Shown piece by piece: positions 26,437-36,484 of a stretch of DNA of 64,000 bases. The notes below the pieces were generated by a model. The model saw only the letters and a program-made list of their open reading frames with translations. It was not told the origin of the DNA and did no database searches. Within the stretch, counting starts at the first letter, position 1. Each line of letters opens with the position of its first letter. Made by a program: the position numbers and the translations under genes. The DNA is from Aliivibrio sp. (GTDB taxonomy: Bacteria; Pseudomonadota; Gammaproteobacteria; Enterobacterales; Vibrionaceae): contig JAESQY010000153.1 of NCBI GenBank assembly GCA_016764915.1, positions 1-64,000 of the forward strand, given 5' to 3'.

Positions 26437-26910
26437 ATGAATAATCCGAAGAAAATAATTTTACAAAATGAGATTCAGGAATGCGACGTATTCAAGTCAA
26501 CGTTTCTCTTAGATAAAGTGAATAAACAAAAAAGTCATCAACACTGTATGTTATGTGGCACACAATCATCTTTCGGTTTGAAACTTGATTTTTATAATGA
26601 TCAAAAGGGTGTCGTTTGGGCAAAGGCTAAAGGCAGTATTCATCAGCAAGGTTATCAAGGGATTTTACACGGTGGTTTTATTGCTGCGTTACTTGATGCA
26701 GGTATGTGCCATGCAATTTTTAATCAAGGTGTTGAAGCTGTAACTGGCGATATAAATATTCGCTACCTTGCAGAGATACCACTCACCGCAGATATTATTA
26801 TTCGAGGGAAAATAAACTCTTCCTACTTAACTCTCTATAAAGTTGAAGCAGATATTTATGTTGAGCAACAACTTATGGCAAAAAGCACGGCACGTTTTAT
26901 GAAGCGTTAA
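26437..26910 (+). CDS. PaaI-type hotdog thioesterase
   Basis: A 157-residue hotdog-fold protein. The helix motif HGGFIAALLDAGMCHAIF with the preceding GYQGILHGG is the PaaI/acyl-CoA thioesterase signature; the Asp in LLDAGM is the usual catalytic acid. The sheet strands TGDINIRYLAEIPLTADIII follow. The N-terminus has HQHCMLCG, a Cys-His cluster seen in some members. It probably hydrolyses an acyl-CoA; the substrate is unknown. It directly follows the DUF134 remnant and is not obviously linked to the next genes. Confidence 0.82.
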   Translation: MNNPKKIILQNEIQECDVFKSTFLLDKVNKQKSHQHCMLCGTQSSFGLKLDFYNDQKGVVWAKAKGSIHQQGYQGILHGGFIAALLDAGMCHAIFNQGVEAVTGDINIRYLAEIPLTADIIIRGKINSSYLTLYKVEADIYVEQQLMAKSTARFMKR

Positions 26911-27005
26911 GAGAGAGTCATCCCTCGAAATTAGTTTTGATAAGAAAAAGACCAGTATGCTGATGAAGTGATACTATTTATCTCTTATCAGTTAAGGGGT
27001 TTACC

Positions 27006-27197
27006 ATGTCAGGCAGCAATCGTTCAGATATTAAAATTGGTTTAGAGGTTGATATTGTGCTTAAACAAGATCAGCGCAGTGGAAAATTAACGCAAGGTAT
27101 TGTGAAAGACATTCTCACTAAATCACCGACTCACCCTCATGGCATTAAAGTTCGTTTAGAAAGTGGTGATGTAGGTCGCGTAAAAGGAATTCATTAA
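27006..27197 (+). CDS. ywbE: YwbE family protein
   Basis: A 63-residue protein with the family pattern (IKIGLEVDIVLKQDQRSGKL, then LTKSPTHPHGIKVRLESGDV GRVKGI). YwbE proteins (DUF2196) are small SH3-like basic proteins of unknown function. The stop overlaps the ATG of the esterase gene (TAATG), so the two are translationally coupled. Confidence 0.85.
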   Translation: MSGSNRSDIKIGLEVDIVLKQDQRSGKLTQGIVKDILTKSPTHPHGIKVRLESGDVGRVKGIH

Positions 27198-27865
27198 TGA
27201 GCACACTTGAGTATGTTTTAGTTGAGCCAAACGTTGAGGCCACGGCAACCGTTATATGGCTGCATGGTTTAGGTTCCAATGGTCATGATTTTGAAGGTAT
27301 TTTACCTGAATTAAACTTACCAGCTGATGCCCCCGTTCGGTTTATCTTTCCGCACTCTCCTTCGAGGGCTGTTACGATAAATGGCGGTATGATGATGCCA
27401 GCTTGGTATGACATCATAACGATGGGATCGAAGCGTGAACTCAATACTCAACATCTGTTGGACTCAGCAGAGCAAATTGCCTTGATTATTGACAACGAAT
27501 GCGAAAAAGGCATTAGTAGTGACCGAATTATTGTGGCTGGCTTTTCTCAAGGCGGCGCCGTAGCTTACCAAGCAGCCCTAAGTTATCCAAAACCGTTAGC
27601 AGGCTTACTAGCATTGTCGACCTACTTTCCTACTTCTAATTCAATTAGTTATTCAGAGGTAAATCAAGCACTGCCGATAGAAGTGATGCATGGCTTGACC
27701 GATCCAGTTGTATTGCTAGAGATGGGGCGAGATGCGGTGAACGATCTTAATGCTGCGAAGTTCAAGCCAAATTGGACGACTTACCCCATGGAACACAGTG
27801 TCTGTTTAGATGAGATTAAAGATATTGCTGTGTGGTTTAAGCAGACACTTAAATTGAATGAGTGA
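27197..27865 (+). CDS. Phospholipase/carboxylesterase family hydrolase
   Basis: A 222-residue alpha/beta hydrolase of PF02230. It has the oxyanion loop LHGLGSNGHDF, the FPHSPSRAVTINGGMMMPAW YD substrate loop, the nucleophile Ser in VAGFSQGGAV, Asp in GLTDPVV and His in PMEHSVC. It is the usual length for bacterial EstB-type carboxylesterases acting on short-chain esters. The gene is coupled to ywbE and closed by a terminator. Confidence 0.9.
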   Translation: MSTLEYVLVEPNVEATATVIWLHGLGSNGHDFEGILPELNLPADAPVRFIFPHSPSRAVTINGGMMMPAWYDIITMGSKRELNTQHLLDSAEQIALIIDNECEKGISSDRIIVAGFSQGGAVAYQAALSYPKPLAGLLALSTYFPTSNSISYSEVNQALPIEVMHGLTDPVVLLEMGRDAVNDLNAAKFKPNWTTYPMEHSVCLDEIKDIAVWFKQTLKLNE

Positions 27866-27914
27866 TTTATAAACTGAGCGACATAAGTAAGTGATTAAAT
27901 AATATGTTGTTTAG

Positions 27915-27947
27915 GAGCTACTGTCATTGATGGTAGCTCTTTTTTTA
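27915..27947 (+). terminator. Intrinsic terminator after the esterase gene
   Basis: GAGCTAC and GTAGCTC form a 7-bp stem with an 11-base loop, followed by eight T. The remaining 27948-28248 is AT-rich promoter-like DNA without a gene. Confidence 0.85.
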
Positions 27948-28248
27948 TGCAATTTTTCGAATAAATATTTCTAATTGAAATGTTATGTATTTGTAGCGTC
28001 ATTAGCAAAGTATCAAAGGCGAAATATTGATTTAAATCTATTTATAGTTAGGTTAATTAGTGGTTTTCATAGAAAACTGGGTGCAATCAAAAAAACTAAT
28101 ACAAGCATTAAAAAAAGTAATGAATAAGTGGTTGTTTTTGCGACATGGCCGAGAATGGTAAATGGATTTTCAGTGTTAGAATCACCGCGTTAATGTTTAG
28201 TAACTTTTTTGTTCTTTACAACTTTTTTAATAACTAAGAGACATAATT

Positions 28249-29736
28249 ATGTGGAATAGACTGAATCGATCCATGATGTTTTGCCAGATGATGTTTGGCT
28301 TATCATTTTATGGTGTGATGGTGATTTTAACGAGATTCTTCCTAGAAGATCTTGGCTATAACGAAGCTGACACTATGATGGTAGTTGGTGCGTTTTCTTC
28401 AGTAGGACCTCTGTTTGCTATTGCAGGTGGTTTTATGGTTGATAAATTCATTGGTGCTTACCGAGCTTTGACCATCGCCTTTTTAGGTTTTGGTCTTGGT
28501 TACGGCTTAATTGTATTTGGTGCTTCATCGCTGAATGTAGAAACCTGTCTAGCGGGTATCGCATTGGCAAGTTATTCAAGAGGTTTGATGTCACCGTCTT
28601 ACCCTGGTCTATTCAAACGTACGTTTAAAACGGATGAAGAGTTCCAAAATGGCTTCCCAATCAACTACTCAATCAACAACGTTGGAGCTCTTTTAGGTCA
28701 GTATCTTTTCCCGTTGTTTGTTATGGTTATTGGCTTTAACGGCAGCTTCATGATTTCATCTGTAATGGCTCTTATAGCGTTTGTTGTACTTTTCTTTAGC
28801 CAAAAGCCAATGATGGCAATTGCTGCTGAAATTGATAAAAAACCTGTTAGTGTACAAAGCTGGGTTTCATTCACTGTGCTTTCAGTTGCGATGATTGGCC
28901 TTGTATTCTTTATGTTCTCGAACATGGATACAGGTAAATACGTTGTATACGCCATTGGTGCCGGTGCTGTTGCTTACTTCATTAGCTTAATGTTTAAAGT
29001 TAGCCAAGCTGCTGCCCTAAAAATGGGTACTATCTTGATCATGATGGTGTTAACTGTCTGCTTCTTTGTATACTACGGCCAGATGATGACATCGATGACC
29101 ATGGTAACGATCAACACAATGCGTGGCGATCTACTAGGTTTCATTCCACTTGCTCCTGAAGGATCAATGGCGATGAACCCACTATGGTGTATCGTTGCAG
29201 GTCCTGTAATTGCAGGTATCTTTAGCTCATTAGAGAAGCGCGGTATCTTCATCTCTACGGCAACTAAAATTGCTTATGCGTTCGTTCTAACTGCTCTTGC
29301 ATTTGGTACTTTAGCGTTTGCAGTTGTCAATGTTGGCGCTGATGCAATCATTCGTCCTGAAGTATTCCTAGTGGTTCACTTCTTCTACGCATTTGGTGAA
29401 GTTATTGTAGGAAGCTTGGTTATTGCCTTTATTCTTTCTGTAACGCCTAAACACATTGAAGCATTCTCAGTGAGCATGTTCTCAGTGGCAATGGCATTGA
29501 GTGGCATCATTGGCGCAGTATTCTCAACCAGCATTGCTCTAGAGAAAGGCCAAGTGATCAATCAAGAAATTGTACAGAACCTATACGGCGATTACTTTAC
29601 GCTGTTAACGATTCTTGCTGTAGTAATGGTTGGTGTCGCACTTGTTGCTTCAAAAGTTATTCGTAAGATGCTTGATAAGAGTGAAGAGCTTGAGAAAAGC
29701 GCATCTGTTGAAGCTCAAATTCAAACGCAAAACTAA
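28249..29736 (+). CDS. POT-family proton-coupled oligopeptide transporter (MFS)
   Basis: A 495-residue polytopic inner-membrane protein of the POT/PTR branch of the MFS. It starts with a first span (MMFCQMMFGLSFYGVMVILT) and shows the POT loop after span 2-3 (GGFMVDKFIGAYRALTIAFL) and the conserved segment following it (PSYPGLFKRTFKTDEEFQNG FPINYSINNVGALLG). It has about twelve to fourteen spans. It likely imports di- and tripeptides with protons. The gene stands alone between two terminators. Confidence 0.83.
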   Translation: MWNRLNRSMMFCQMMFGLSFYGVMVILTRFFLEDLGYNEADTMMVVGAFSSVGPLFAIAGGFMVDKFIGAYRALTIAFLGFGLGYGLIVFGASSLNVETCLAGIALASYSRGLMSPSYPGLFKRTFKTDEEFQNGFPINYSINNVGALLGQYLFPLFVMVIGFNGSFMISSVMALIAFVVLFFSQKPMMAIAAEIDKKPVSVQSWVSFTVLSVAMIGLVFFMFSNMDTGKYVVYAIGAGAVAYFISLMFKVSQAAALKMGTILIMMVLTVCFFVYYGQMMTSMTMVTINTMRGDLLGFIPLAPEGSMAMNPLWCIVAGPVIAGIFSSLEKRGIFISTATKIAYAFVLTALAFGTLAFAVVNVGADAIIRPEVFLVVHFFYAFGEVIVGSLVIAFILSVTPKHIEAFSVSMFSVAMALSGIIGAVFSTSIALEKGQVINQEIVQNLYGDYFTLLTILAVVMVGVALVASKVIRKMLDKSEELEKSASVEAQIQTQN

Positions 29737-29766
29737 TTTGCAATTGATACTGCTTTAACAATATTA

Positions 29767-29793
29767 AGCCTCCCATGCGGAGGCTTTTTTTTT
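29767..29793 (+). terminator. Intrinsic terminator after the POT gene
   Basis: AGCCTCC and GGAGGCT form a perfect 7-bp stem around a 5-base loop, followed by nine T. 29794-30011 is AT-rich leader DNA of the MCP gene. Confidence 0.9.
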
Positions 29794-30011
29794 AAATAAA
29801 TTTGGATGATGACATTAAATGACCTCTAGTGAGGGGCTCATAAGCGTATGAAATAAATATGAAATCTACATTAATTGATAATAAAAGATACGTCATATTC
29901 ACCGTGTTACAGTATACTGCCAAGTATGTTAGATTTTATTCCTTTCAGCTTTTATTCAGATATGTGATTCAATCATATTAAAAGAGTTGGTTCTTATTAT
30001 AAAAGGCAGTA

Positions 30012-31649
30012 ATGGTTATGAATATATCAATTCGTTATAAAATGGCAATTCCTCTATTAATCGTGATAACGTTATTTTCTTCTGTTGCAATGTTTAATAT
30101 GAGTATTTTTAAGAAACAAGCAGAAATAAACTCAAAACTAACGACGTACTTTCAACCTGTTTCAGAAAGTGTCGAAGATGGATATCGTGATTTTTATCAA
30201 ATGGCTTCAGCTGCACAAGCTCTTTTGCTCTCTTTAGATAATAAAGCTGAAGTAGAAAAGCAGATTTTTGAATTTGAAGACAATGCTTATAAAGCGGTTC
30301 CTCGAATGGAAAAAGTTCAAATGCTTTATGATGCACATTTATTACCTAATGAAACCAAGTCAACTCTCACTAAACTCATCCAATCAAGTAAGAAATTGGT
30401 AGCTTTGTACGAACCAATTATTGAAAACCCGCAAAGTGGTCCGCTCTATTATGAAAACAACTTGCAGAATTTGTCAGCTACTTTTGACGATGTAAGGCGT
30501 GGATTAAAAGCCGTTAGTAAAGTTATAAATAAAGAAAAGCAAGCATTAGAACAAGAGAGTATCGATGCAGCTGCAATAGCAAAACTAGTCGTTGAAGTCG
30601 GTACGGGCTTGGCCGTCTTTACCGCTTTCATTATTTCATTGTTATTGTCAAATTGGATTGTGGGCCCAATTAAGAGGCTAGAAATTGCTTTATCAGGAAT
30701 AGCTTCAGGAGATGGCGATTTATCAAAGAGAGTTATTGTTGAATCTAAAGATGAAATTGGAATGTTGGCCGAATCTTTTAATGAATTTGTGTCTAAGGTT
30801 CATCAAACGGTGATAGAGGTGATTGACACATCGATTACAGTTCGATCTGAAATGAATAATATAAAATCTACCACTAAACAGACAGTGATTAGTGCAACTG
30901 ATCAGGAGCAAGAGAGTGAAGTAGTTGCGGCTGCTGTACATGAAATGAGAGTGACTAGTGAGACAGTTAATGATCGTGCAATGGAAGCTGTAGCGGCGAG
31001 CCAAAAAGCAACAATAGAGTCTGAAGATACTAATAAAATTTTAGCTAAAACGGTAGAAACTATTGAGGACCTATCGGTTGAAATTGACCGAGCAAACACG
31101 GTCATTCAGACGTTAGATAGCGATGTGAGTAATATTTCTTCAATTTTAGATGTAATAAAAGGCATCGCTGACCAGACGAATTTGTTGGCGCTCAATGCTG
31201 CAATTGAAGCAGCAAGAGCAGGCGATCAAGGTAGGGGGTTTGCTGTAGTTGCTGATGAAGTGAGAGCATTGGCTAGCAAAACTCAATCAAGCACTGCTGA
31301 AATTGAAACCATGATCGAGCACTTGCAATCAGGTGCTAAAGAGGCGGTAAGTGTTATGCGAATAAGTCGAGAAAATGGCTTGAAAACGATATCCACAGTC
31401 GGTACTGCATCAGAATCGATTACAGAGGTATCTCGTTCAATTCATATTATTAATGATATGAATATGCACATAGCGACGGCAGCCAGTCAACAGAGCCAAG
31501 TTAGCGCTGATGTAAACAGAAATGTTCAAAAAATAGCGGATAATAGTCATTTGATGGTTGGGAGAGTGAATAGCATCGAGAGTGCTTGTTTATCCCTATC
31601 TGAACAGTGTGAAAAGCTAGATGGTTTGGTTGCACATTTCAAAGTTTAA
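30012..31649 (+). CDS. Methyl-accepting chemotaxis protein, membrane-bound
   Basis: A 545-residue receptor: first span at about 10-28, a periplasmic helical sensor region to about 190, second span ([20 protein letters not shown]), HAMP, and a cytoplasmic signalling domain with the hairpin tip [20 protein letters not shown] followed by [14 protein letters not shown]. The C-terminus (VAHFKV) lacks a CheR/CheB-tethering pentapeptide. The periplasmic ligand is unknown. Translation could start at 30012 or at the ATG two codons later. The gene stands alone. Confidence 0.9.
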   Translation: MVMNISIRYKMAIPLLIVITLFSSVAMFNMSIFKKQAEINSKLTTYFQPVSESVEDGYRDFYQMASAAQALLLSLDNKAEVEKQIFEFEDNAYKAVPRMEKVQMLYDAHLLPNETKSTLTKLIQSSKKLVALYEPIIENPQSGPLYYENNLQNLSATFDDVRRGLKAVSKVINKEKQALEQESIDAAAIAKLVVEVGTGLAVFTAFIISLLLSNWIVGPIKRLEIALSGIASGDGDLSKRVIVESKDEIGMLAESFNEFVSKVHQTVIEVIDTSITVRSEMNNIKSTTKQTVISATDQEQESEVVAAAVHEMRVTSETVNDRAMEAVAASQKATIESEDTNKILAKTVETIEDLSVEIDRANTVIQTLDSDVSNISSILDVIKGIADQTNLLALNAAIEAARAGDQGRGFAVVADEVRALASKTQSSTAEIETMIEHLQSGAKEAVSVMRISRENGLKTISTVGTASESITEVSRSIHIINDMNMHIATAASQQSQVSADVNRNVQKIADNSHLMVGRVNSIESACLSLSEQCEKLDGLVAHFKV

Positions 31650-31659
31650 AGTGGCATTA

Positions 31660-31691
31660 ACAAAAAAAGACCAGCAACAGTTACTGGTCTT
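31660..31691 (-). terminator. Intrinsic terminator of the alcohol dehydrogenase gene
   Basis: On the minus strand AAGACCAG and CTGGTCTT form an 8-bp stem with a 9-base loop followed by a T-run. It lies 21 bases after the alcohol dehydrogenase stop and may also act as a 3' hairpin for the convergent MCP gene. Confidence 0.85.
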
Positions 31692-31711
31692 GGTGTTTAA
31701 AGGCGTATTAC

Positions 31712-32860
31712 TTACATGGCAGCTGCAAAGATAGCAGAGATCTCTTCATGGCTTGCTTGTTTCGGGTTGGTGAACCCACATGCATCTTTTAGTGCATTAT
31801 CGGCAAGTATTGAGATGTCTTTTGCTTCAACATTCAAATCTTTAAGACCTGCCGGAATACCCACATCTTTAGAAAGCACTTGAATAGCTTCTAATGCTGC
31901 GTTTGCACCCTCTTCGGCCGTAAGCTCTGCAACATCAACACCCATCGCTTTTGCCACGTCACGTAAACGTTCTGGACAAACTTGAGCGTTATAGCGCTGT
32001 ACGTGTGGTAGCAATACCGCATTACAAACACCGTGTGGAAGATCGTAGAATCCACCTAACTGGTGCGCCATGGCATGAACGTAACCCAACGATGCATTGT
32101 TAAATGCCATGCCCGCCATAAATTGTGCATACGCCATCTGTTCACGAGCTTCAATGTTTTGGCCATCTGAAACTGCAGTACGCAGATGAGCTTGAATTAA
32201 CTCAATGGCTTTAATCGCGACGGCATCAGTGATCGGCGTCGCCGCGATTGATACATAGGCTTCGATAGCGTGAGTTAAAGCATCCATACCAGTTGCAGCA
32301 GTAAGTGAGGCCGGTTTGGCGAGCATTAGTTCAGGATCGTTGACTGAAATCAGTGGGGTGGTGTTTTTATCAACAATGGCCATTTTGATGTGACGAGACT
32401 CATCGGTGATGATACAAAAGCGTGTCATCTCAGATGCCGTACCTGCAGTGGTATTGATTGAAATTAACGGCAGTTGAGGTTTTGCCGATTGATCAACGCC
32501 TTCGTAGTCAGCAATCTTTCCACCATTAGCAGCAACCAGAGCAATACCTTTCGCACAATCATGTGGTGAACCGCCGCCAAGAGAGATAACAGAATCACAG
32601 TTGTTCTCTTTAAGTAATGCAAGGCCCGCAACAACATTGCCTGTGGTTGGGTTTGGTTGAGTACCATCAAATACAACGGAAACAATATCACGCTCTGTAA
32701 GAAGGTCGGTAAGTTGTTTCACCATGCCGATCTGCTTAATGACTTTATCCGTCACAATGAGCGTTTTTTTAAAACCGTGAGATTGGACAGCGTTGACAGC
32801 ATCCGTTAAACATCCTGCGCCCATAAAATTTACTGTAGGGATAAAAAATGCACTACTCAT
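31712..32860 (-). CDS. Iron-containing alcohol dehydrogenase (YiaY/AdhB-like)
   Basis: A 382-residue group III alcohol dehydrogenase. The NAD-binding loop [16 protein letters not shown], the segment [17 protein letters not shown], and the metal ligands in [12 protein letters not shown] and [16 protein letters not shown] are visible. Length agrees with E. coli YiaY. ATG at 32860 with GGAGAAATTGTT upstream is chosen; the frame stays open further upstream without a credible site. It interconverts alcohols and aldehydes with NAD. It stands alone with its own terminator. Confidence 0.92.
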   Translation of the reverse strand: MSSAFFIPTVNFMGAGCLTDAVNAVQSHGFKKTLIVTDKVIKQIGMVKQLTDLLTERDIVSVVFDGTQPNPTTGNVVAGLALLKENNCDSVISLGGGSPHDCAKGIALVAANGGKIADYEGVDQSAKPQLPLISINTTAGTASEMTRFCIITDESRHIKMAIVDKNTTPLISVNDPELMLAKPASLTAATGMDALTHAIEAYVSIAATPITDAVAIKAIELIQAHLRTAVSDGQNIEAREQMAYAQFMAGMAFNNASLGYVHAMAHQLGGFYDLPHGVCNAVLLPHVQRYNAQVCPERLRDVAKAMGVDVAELTAEEGANAALEAIQVLSKDVGIPAGLKDLNVEAKDISILADNALKDACGFTNPKQASHEEISAIFAAAM

Positions 32861-33393
32861 AACAATTTCTCCATAATTTTCAAAGTTAAATACGGTAGTG
32901 AATTTACATTTACAACTTAAAAACACACTAACGTAATTAGCCTTGAATATCATTCTGACACCACTTTAAGGCTAGTGTTAGTTAACCCCTTAGCAAGCAA
33001 TAACAAATTGATCTCAAACAACTATCATGTAAGGCATTATAGTTTTCATTATAAATGTGATTCTGATCTATTAATTTGCTGAATAAATCGAATAAAAACG
33101 GAAATTAAGCATTGTTGTCTTACTTTGAACTGTGAACCTAGTTGTATTTGGATTTTTAAATAGTTATCTAAGTTTAAGGAGAATTCAACATAGTAATGAG
33201 TAAGTTAAAATCGTAATAAATCAATTAAATTCGTTGTATTTAAAAGCGAGACGAAAAAATCAAGAGGTATGACCATAAGTAAATTGTTGATATATCTATC
33301 AAAATAGAGAGAGAAAAAAAGTGAAGAAACAAGCCTAGAAACCGGATGCAGGTTGAGGTCAAGTATAAAAACACGTGCGGAGGTAGATAAGCG

Positions 33394-33489
33394 ATGTTTT
33401 CAATATTTGATTTATTGATTGTCATTCTTGTAGTTCAGTTAATCTTGACCATACTCGAATATGTCAATTTTCATCATCAAATGCATTGA
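33394..33489 (+). CDS. 31-residue hydrophobic micro-protein
   Basis: The ORF begins MFSIFDLLIVILVVQLILTI and ends EYVNFHHQMH. It has a strong ribosome site (GGAGG) 10 bases upstream. It would span the membrane once, with a His-rich tail. The start of the REC-GGDEF-EAL gene is 52 bases further, so it could be a leader peptide or accessory membrane peptide of that gene. No homologue is recognised. The rest of 32861-33393 shows no gene. Confidence 0.45.
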   Translation: MFSIFDLLIVILVVQLILTILEYVNFHHQMH

Positions 33490-33540
33490 TTCATTTAGGT
33501 TTCAATTGTACAGCGATCATCAGTTTGTTAGGAACGTTCT

Positions 33541-35313
33541 ATGCTAAGCGCCGCAGAGTTATTAATGGAAGAGTTGCCCAGCGATGTTATCCAAACTTTA
33601 CATGTTAAGGATGACTCTAAGGAGGAGTGTTTAATACATGAATACTTGATGGATAGCAGTGCCACTAATATTGTTCCTACACAAAGCGATAGCTTAACGG
33701 CTGCCTGTCGGTTACTTGTACAGAAAAACTATGACGTTTTGTTACTTGACCTTACTTTATCTGAGAATTCAGGCTTAGAAGCTCTGCATACTATTTTAAA
33801 AACCTCACCAGATATTGCTGTTGTTGTTGTTAGCCCTGTGGATAGTGAAAAAATTGCGATTCAAGCATTACAGGCGGGAGCCCAAGACTGCATTGTTAAA
33901 GGAGAATTTGATTGTTACTCGTTAAACAAAACCATTCGCTATGCCCATGAGCGGAAAAAGATTAAAGATCGACTTGCCTACCTTGCTCAATATGATCCTC
34001 TGACTAAATTATTAAATCGAGAATCTTTTCTAAACCGAATGTCTGAAGCTGTGGGGCGTTCAATTCGTAGTAAAAATACACTAGCGGTTTTTTTTATTGA
34101 TTTAGACGATTTTAAGCAGGTGAATGATACATATGGACATGCGGTGGGCGATGAGTTATTAGCACAAGTTGCTGAACGATTTAAATTAAGTATTCGCCGA
34201 GAAGATATTATCGCTCGTCTTGCTGGGGATGAATTTGCCATTTTGTTAGAAACAGTAAGCTCCATTGAATCATCCAATGTGGTCTCTGAAAAATTGTTTG
34301 AATTGATGGATATGCCATTTCATTTACCTTCAGGGGAGCTCTACATCTCTCTTAGTGTCGGTATTACACTTTTTAATGGTAACATAGTATCGATTGAAGA
34401 TGCGCTCAAGCAAGCTGATGCTGCAATGTATAAAGCGAAAAAAGAGAGTGGAAACAGCTACCATTATTACGATGAAGAGTTAGAAAAAATGCTGGAGCTG
34501 CGTAATGTACTAAAAGAGAACGTGCAACACGCGATCAGCAGCGAACATCTCATCGTAGAGTATCAACCGCAAGTTAATAAAGAGAACCAATTGATTGGCG
34601 TTGAGTCTCTGCTTCGTTGGAAAGTCCCTAAATTGGGTGTTATCTATCCCGCCTCATTCATTCCATTTTTAGAAGATACTGGCAGCATTATTCAGTGTGG
34701 TGAATGGGCTTTGAGAAAATCTTGCCAGCAAGTAAAAAGTTGGTATGACTCAGGTGATGTCCCTATGGATCTTGTGCTTTGTGTCAATGTATCGGCAAAG
34801 CAAATTAAATGCTCCGATTTTTTTGAAACAGTAAAAAAAATCATAACAGAGACGGGCTTTCCGGTAAAAAATCTGGTTTTGGAGATCACTGAAGTTACCA
34901 TAATGGAAGATCACAAGTGGAGCATTGACACCTTAGAACAGCTGGTTGATTACGGTGTTTCAATTACTATTGATGACTTTGGAATGGGTAGGTCACCATT
35001 ACGGTATTTAAGTGAATTCCCCTTCTCCTCAATTAAAATAGATCGAATATTCATGGAGCAGTTCCCGCAAAATCCTGACAATGTGGTGTTAATCAAAACG
35101 ATTATTGGCCTAGCTAAAAATTTAAACAAAGAGCTAATAGTCGAAGGTGTTGAGAGCCCACTGCAAAGAGATCTATTACTTGAATTAGGCTGCGAAAAGT
35201 TCCAAGGATTCCTATTCTCAAGACCCATTAATGCCGATGACTTGGTGGATTTTGCGAATAATTTAGAAGCGGATTTTTTCATGGATAATATTGAATATTT
35301 GCGTCAACAATAA
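33541..35313 (+). CDS. REC-GGDEF-EAL response regulator
   Basis: A 590-residue protein with receiver (acidic pair Asp24-Asp25, phospho-acceptor Asp70, Lys120), GGDEF (about 145-310) and EAL (about 325-575) domains. The cyclase signature is AGDEF (228-232), a variant that can be active. The EAL signature reads ESL (355-357), but the metal and catalytic residues in LEITEVTIMED, IDDFGMGRSP, KIDRIF and VEGVES are kept, so hydrolysis of c-di-GMP is plausible. Net activity cannot be decided. AGGAAC precedes the ATG. No sensor kinase is adjacent. Confidence 0.9.
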   Translation: MLSAAELLMEELPSDVIQTLHVKDDSKEECLIHEYLMDSSATNIVPTQSDSLTAACRLLVQKNYDVLLLDLTLSENSGLEALHTILKTSPDIAVVVVSPVDSEKIAIQALQAGAQDCIVKGEFDCYSLNKTIRYAHERKKIKDRLAYLAQYDPLTKLLNRESFLNRMSEAVGRSIRSKNTLAVFFIDLDDFKQVNDTYGHAVGDELLAQVAERFKLSIRREDIIARLAGDEFAILLETVSSIESSNVVSEKLFELMDMPFHLPSGELYISLSVGITLFNGNIVSIEDALKQADAAMYKAKKESGNSYHYYDEELEKMLELRNVLKENVQHAISSEHLIVEYQPQVNKENQLIGVESLLRWKVPKLGVIYPASFIPFLEDTGSIIQCGEWALRKSCQQVKSWYDSGDVPMDLVLCVNVSAKQIKCSDFFETVKKIITETGFPVKNLVLEITEVTIMEDHKWSIDTLEQLVDYGVSITIDDFGMGRSPLRYLSEFPFSSIKIDRIFMEQFPQNPDNVVLIKTIIGLAKNLNKELIVEGVESPLQRDLLLELGCEKFQGFLFSRPINADDLVDFANNLEADFFMDNIEYLRQQ

Positions 35314-35384
35314 CGGTTTTCTCCGATTCAAATCATCTCTTCTTATGTTAACCTCTGACTCTGTTCAAATAGAAAGAGTGAAAG

Positions 35385-35801
35385 ATGTTAGCACTTAATA
35401 TCGTAATATTTAAAGATGAAAAGCCTCAGATTCAAAGTATTCGAAATACCGTATTCACGATAGAGCAGGGTGTGGATTCTACGATTGATTTTGATGGGCA
35501 GGATGACGATGCCATTCACGTATTAGTCAAAGAAAATGGTCGAGCGGTTGGTACTGGCCGTATGCTCGCGGATGGACATATCGGTCGCGTGGCTATTATA
35601 AAAGAGTCACGTGGGGAAGGAGTAGGGGCAAAGGTAGTTCTGAGGTTAGTTGATGAGGCCATTAAGCTGAACTTTGCATCAGTCTATTTAGGCGCTCAGT
35701 TGCAGGCTGTGGATTTTTACCTAAAGCTGGGTTTTACACCCTATGGCGAAGAGTATATTGAAGCTGACATTAAGCACATCTCAATGGAAAAAGTGTTGTA
35801 A
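35385..35801 (+). CDS. GNAT-family N-acetyltransferase
   Basis: A 138-residue GNAT protein. The acetyl-CoA loop appears as IGRVAIIKESRGEGVGAKVV, preceded by VGTGRMLADGHIGR and followed by the YLGAQLQAVDFYLKLGF strand-helix. The N-terminus (SIRNTVFTIEQGVD) resembles the ElaA/YjcF type. The acceptor is unknown. AGAAAGAGTGAAAG precedes the ATG. The AlkB-like gene follows in the same direction. Confidence 0.85.
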   Translation: MLALNIVIFKDEKPQIQSIRNTVFTIEQGVDSTIDFDGQDDDAIHVLVKENGRAVGTGRMLADGHIGRVAIIKESRGEGVGAKVVLRLVDEAIKLNFASVYLGAQLQAVDFYLKLGFTPYGEEYIEADIKHISMEKVL

Positions 35802-35845
35802 AGTGGTCAATATTACTACGAGATTAATAGGGTTGAGTGTGTATT

Positions 35846-36478
35846 ATGGATGGAACTAACCACCATCAAATTGGACTGTTTGATGAGCTTCTCGATCAGC
35901 CGATTAATATCTTACCAAGAGACGGTTGTGTTAACTATTATGGCCAATTGATCAACGCACATGATACTCAGTACTACTTTGATACATTAATGAGCAGCGT
36001 AGAGTGGCGACATGATGAGGCCATCATCTATGGCAAACACATCATCACCAAAAGAAAAGTGGCCTGGTATGGTGATGAAGCTTTCAACTATACCTACTCA
36101 AACACCACCAAATCAGCCCTTAGCTGGACCAAAGAGCTGCTGGCATTAAAATCGCTGGTTGAGCTTGAAACTGGGGAGCGCTACAACTCTTGCTTACTGA
36201 ATCTATATCATGATGGTAGTGAAGGAATGGCTTGGCACAGTGATGCTGAGACGGCGTTGAAAAAAAATGGAGCCATCGCCTCATTAAGTTTTGGTGCGGA
36301 GCGCAAATTTGCTTTTAAACACAAAGTGAGCGATGAGGTCGTGTCATTACAGTTAGCATCGGGCAGTTTGTTAGTGATGAAAGGAGTCACTCAGAGCCAC
36401 TGGTTACATCGACTGCCACCCACCACCACGGTCTCAACTCCAAGAGTTAACCTAACCTTTAGAACCATCGTTATTTAA
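35846..36478 (+). CDS. AlkB-like 2-oxoglutarate/Fe(II) dioxygenase
   Basis: A 210-residue protein of the AlkB/ALKBH2-3 type. Iron ligands are His and Asp in GMAWHSDAE and the distal His in QSHWLHRLP; the 2-oxoglutarate Arg is in RVNLTFRTIV. NSCLLNLYHDGSEGM is the family loop. It likely repairs alkylated bases by oxidative demethylation. The ATG at 35846 is used; an in-frame GTG at 35837 would add three residues. The stop lies 4 bases from the end of the convergent HxlR gene. Confidence 0.9.
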   Translation: MDGTNHHQIGLFDELLDQPINILPRDGCVNYYGQLINAHDTQYYFDTLMSSVEWRHDEAIIYGKHIITKRKVAWYGDEAFNYTYSNTTKSALSWTKELLALKSLVELETGERYNSCLLNLYHDGSEGMAWHSDAETALKKNGAIASLSFGAERKFAFKHKVSDEVVSLQLASGSLLVMKGVTQSHWLHRLPPTTTVSTPRVNLTFRTIVI

Positions 36479-36484
36479 GTCATT

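Noticed and set aside
32861-32953. N-terminal extension of the alcohol dehydrogenase
   Set aside because: The extra residues do not fit the family, and the ATG at 32860 has a good ribosome site and gives the usual length.
33240-33425. Minus-strand frame of about 60 codons before the REC-GGDEF-EAL gene
   Set aside because: No ribosome site; it is antisense to the micro-ORF with the GGAGG site and shows no known pattern.
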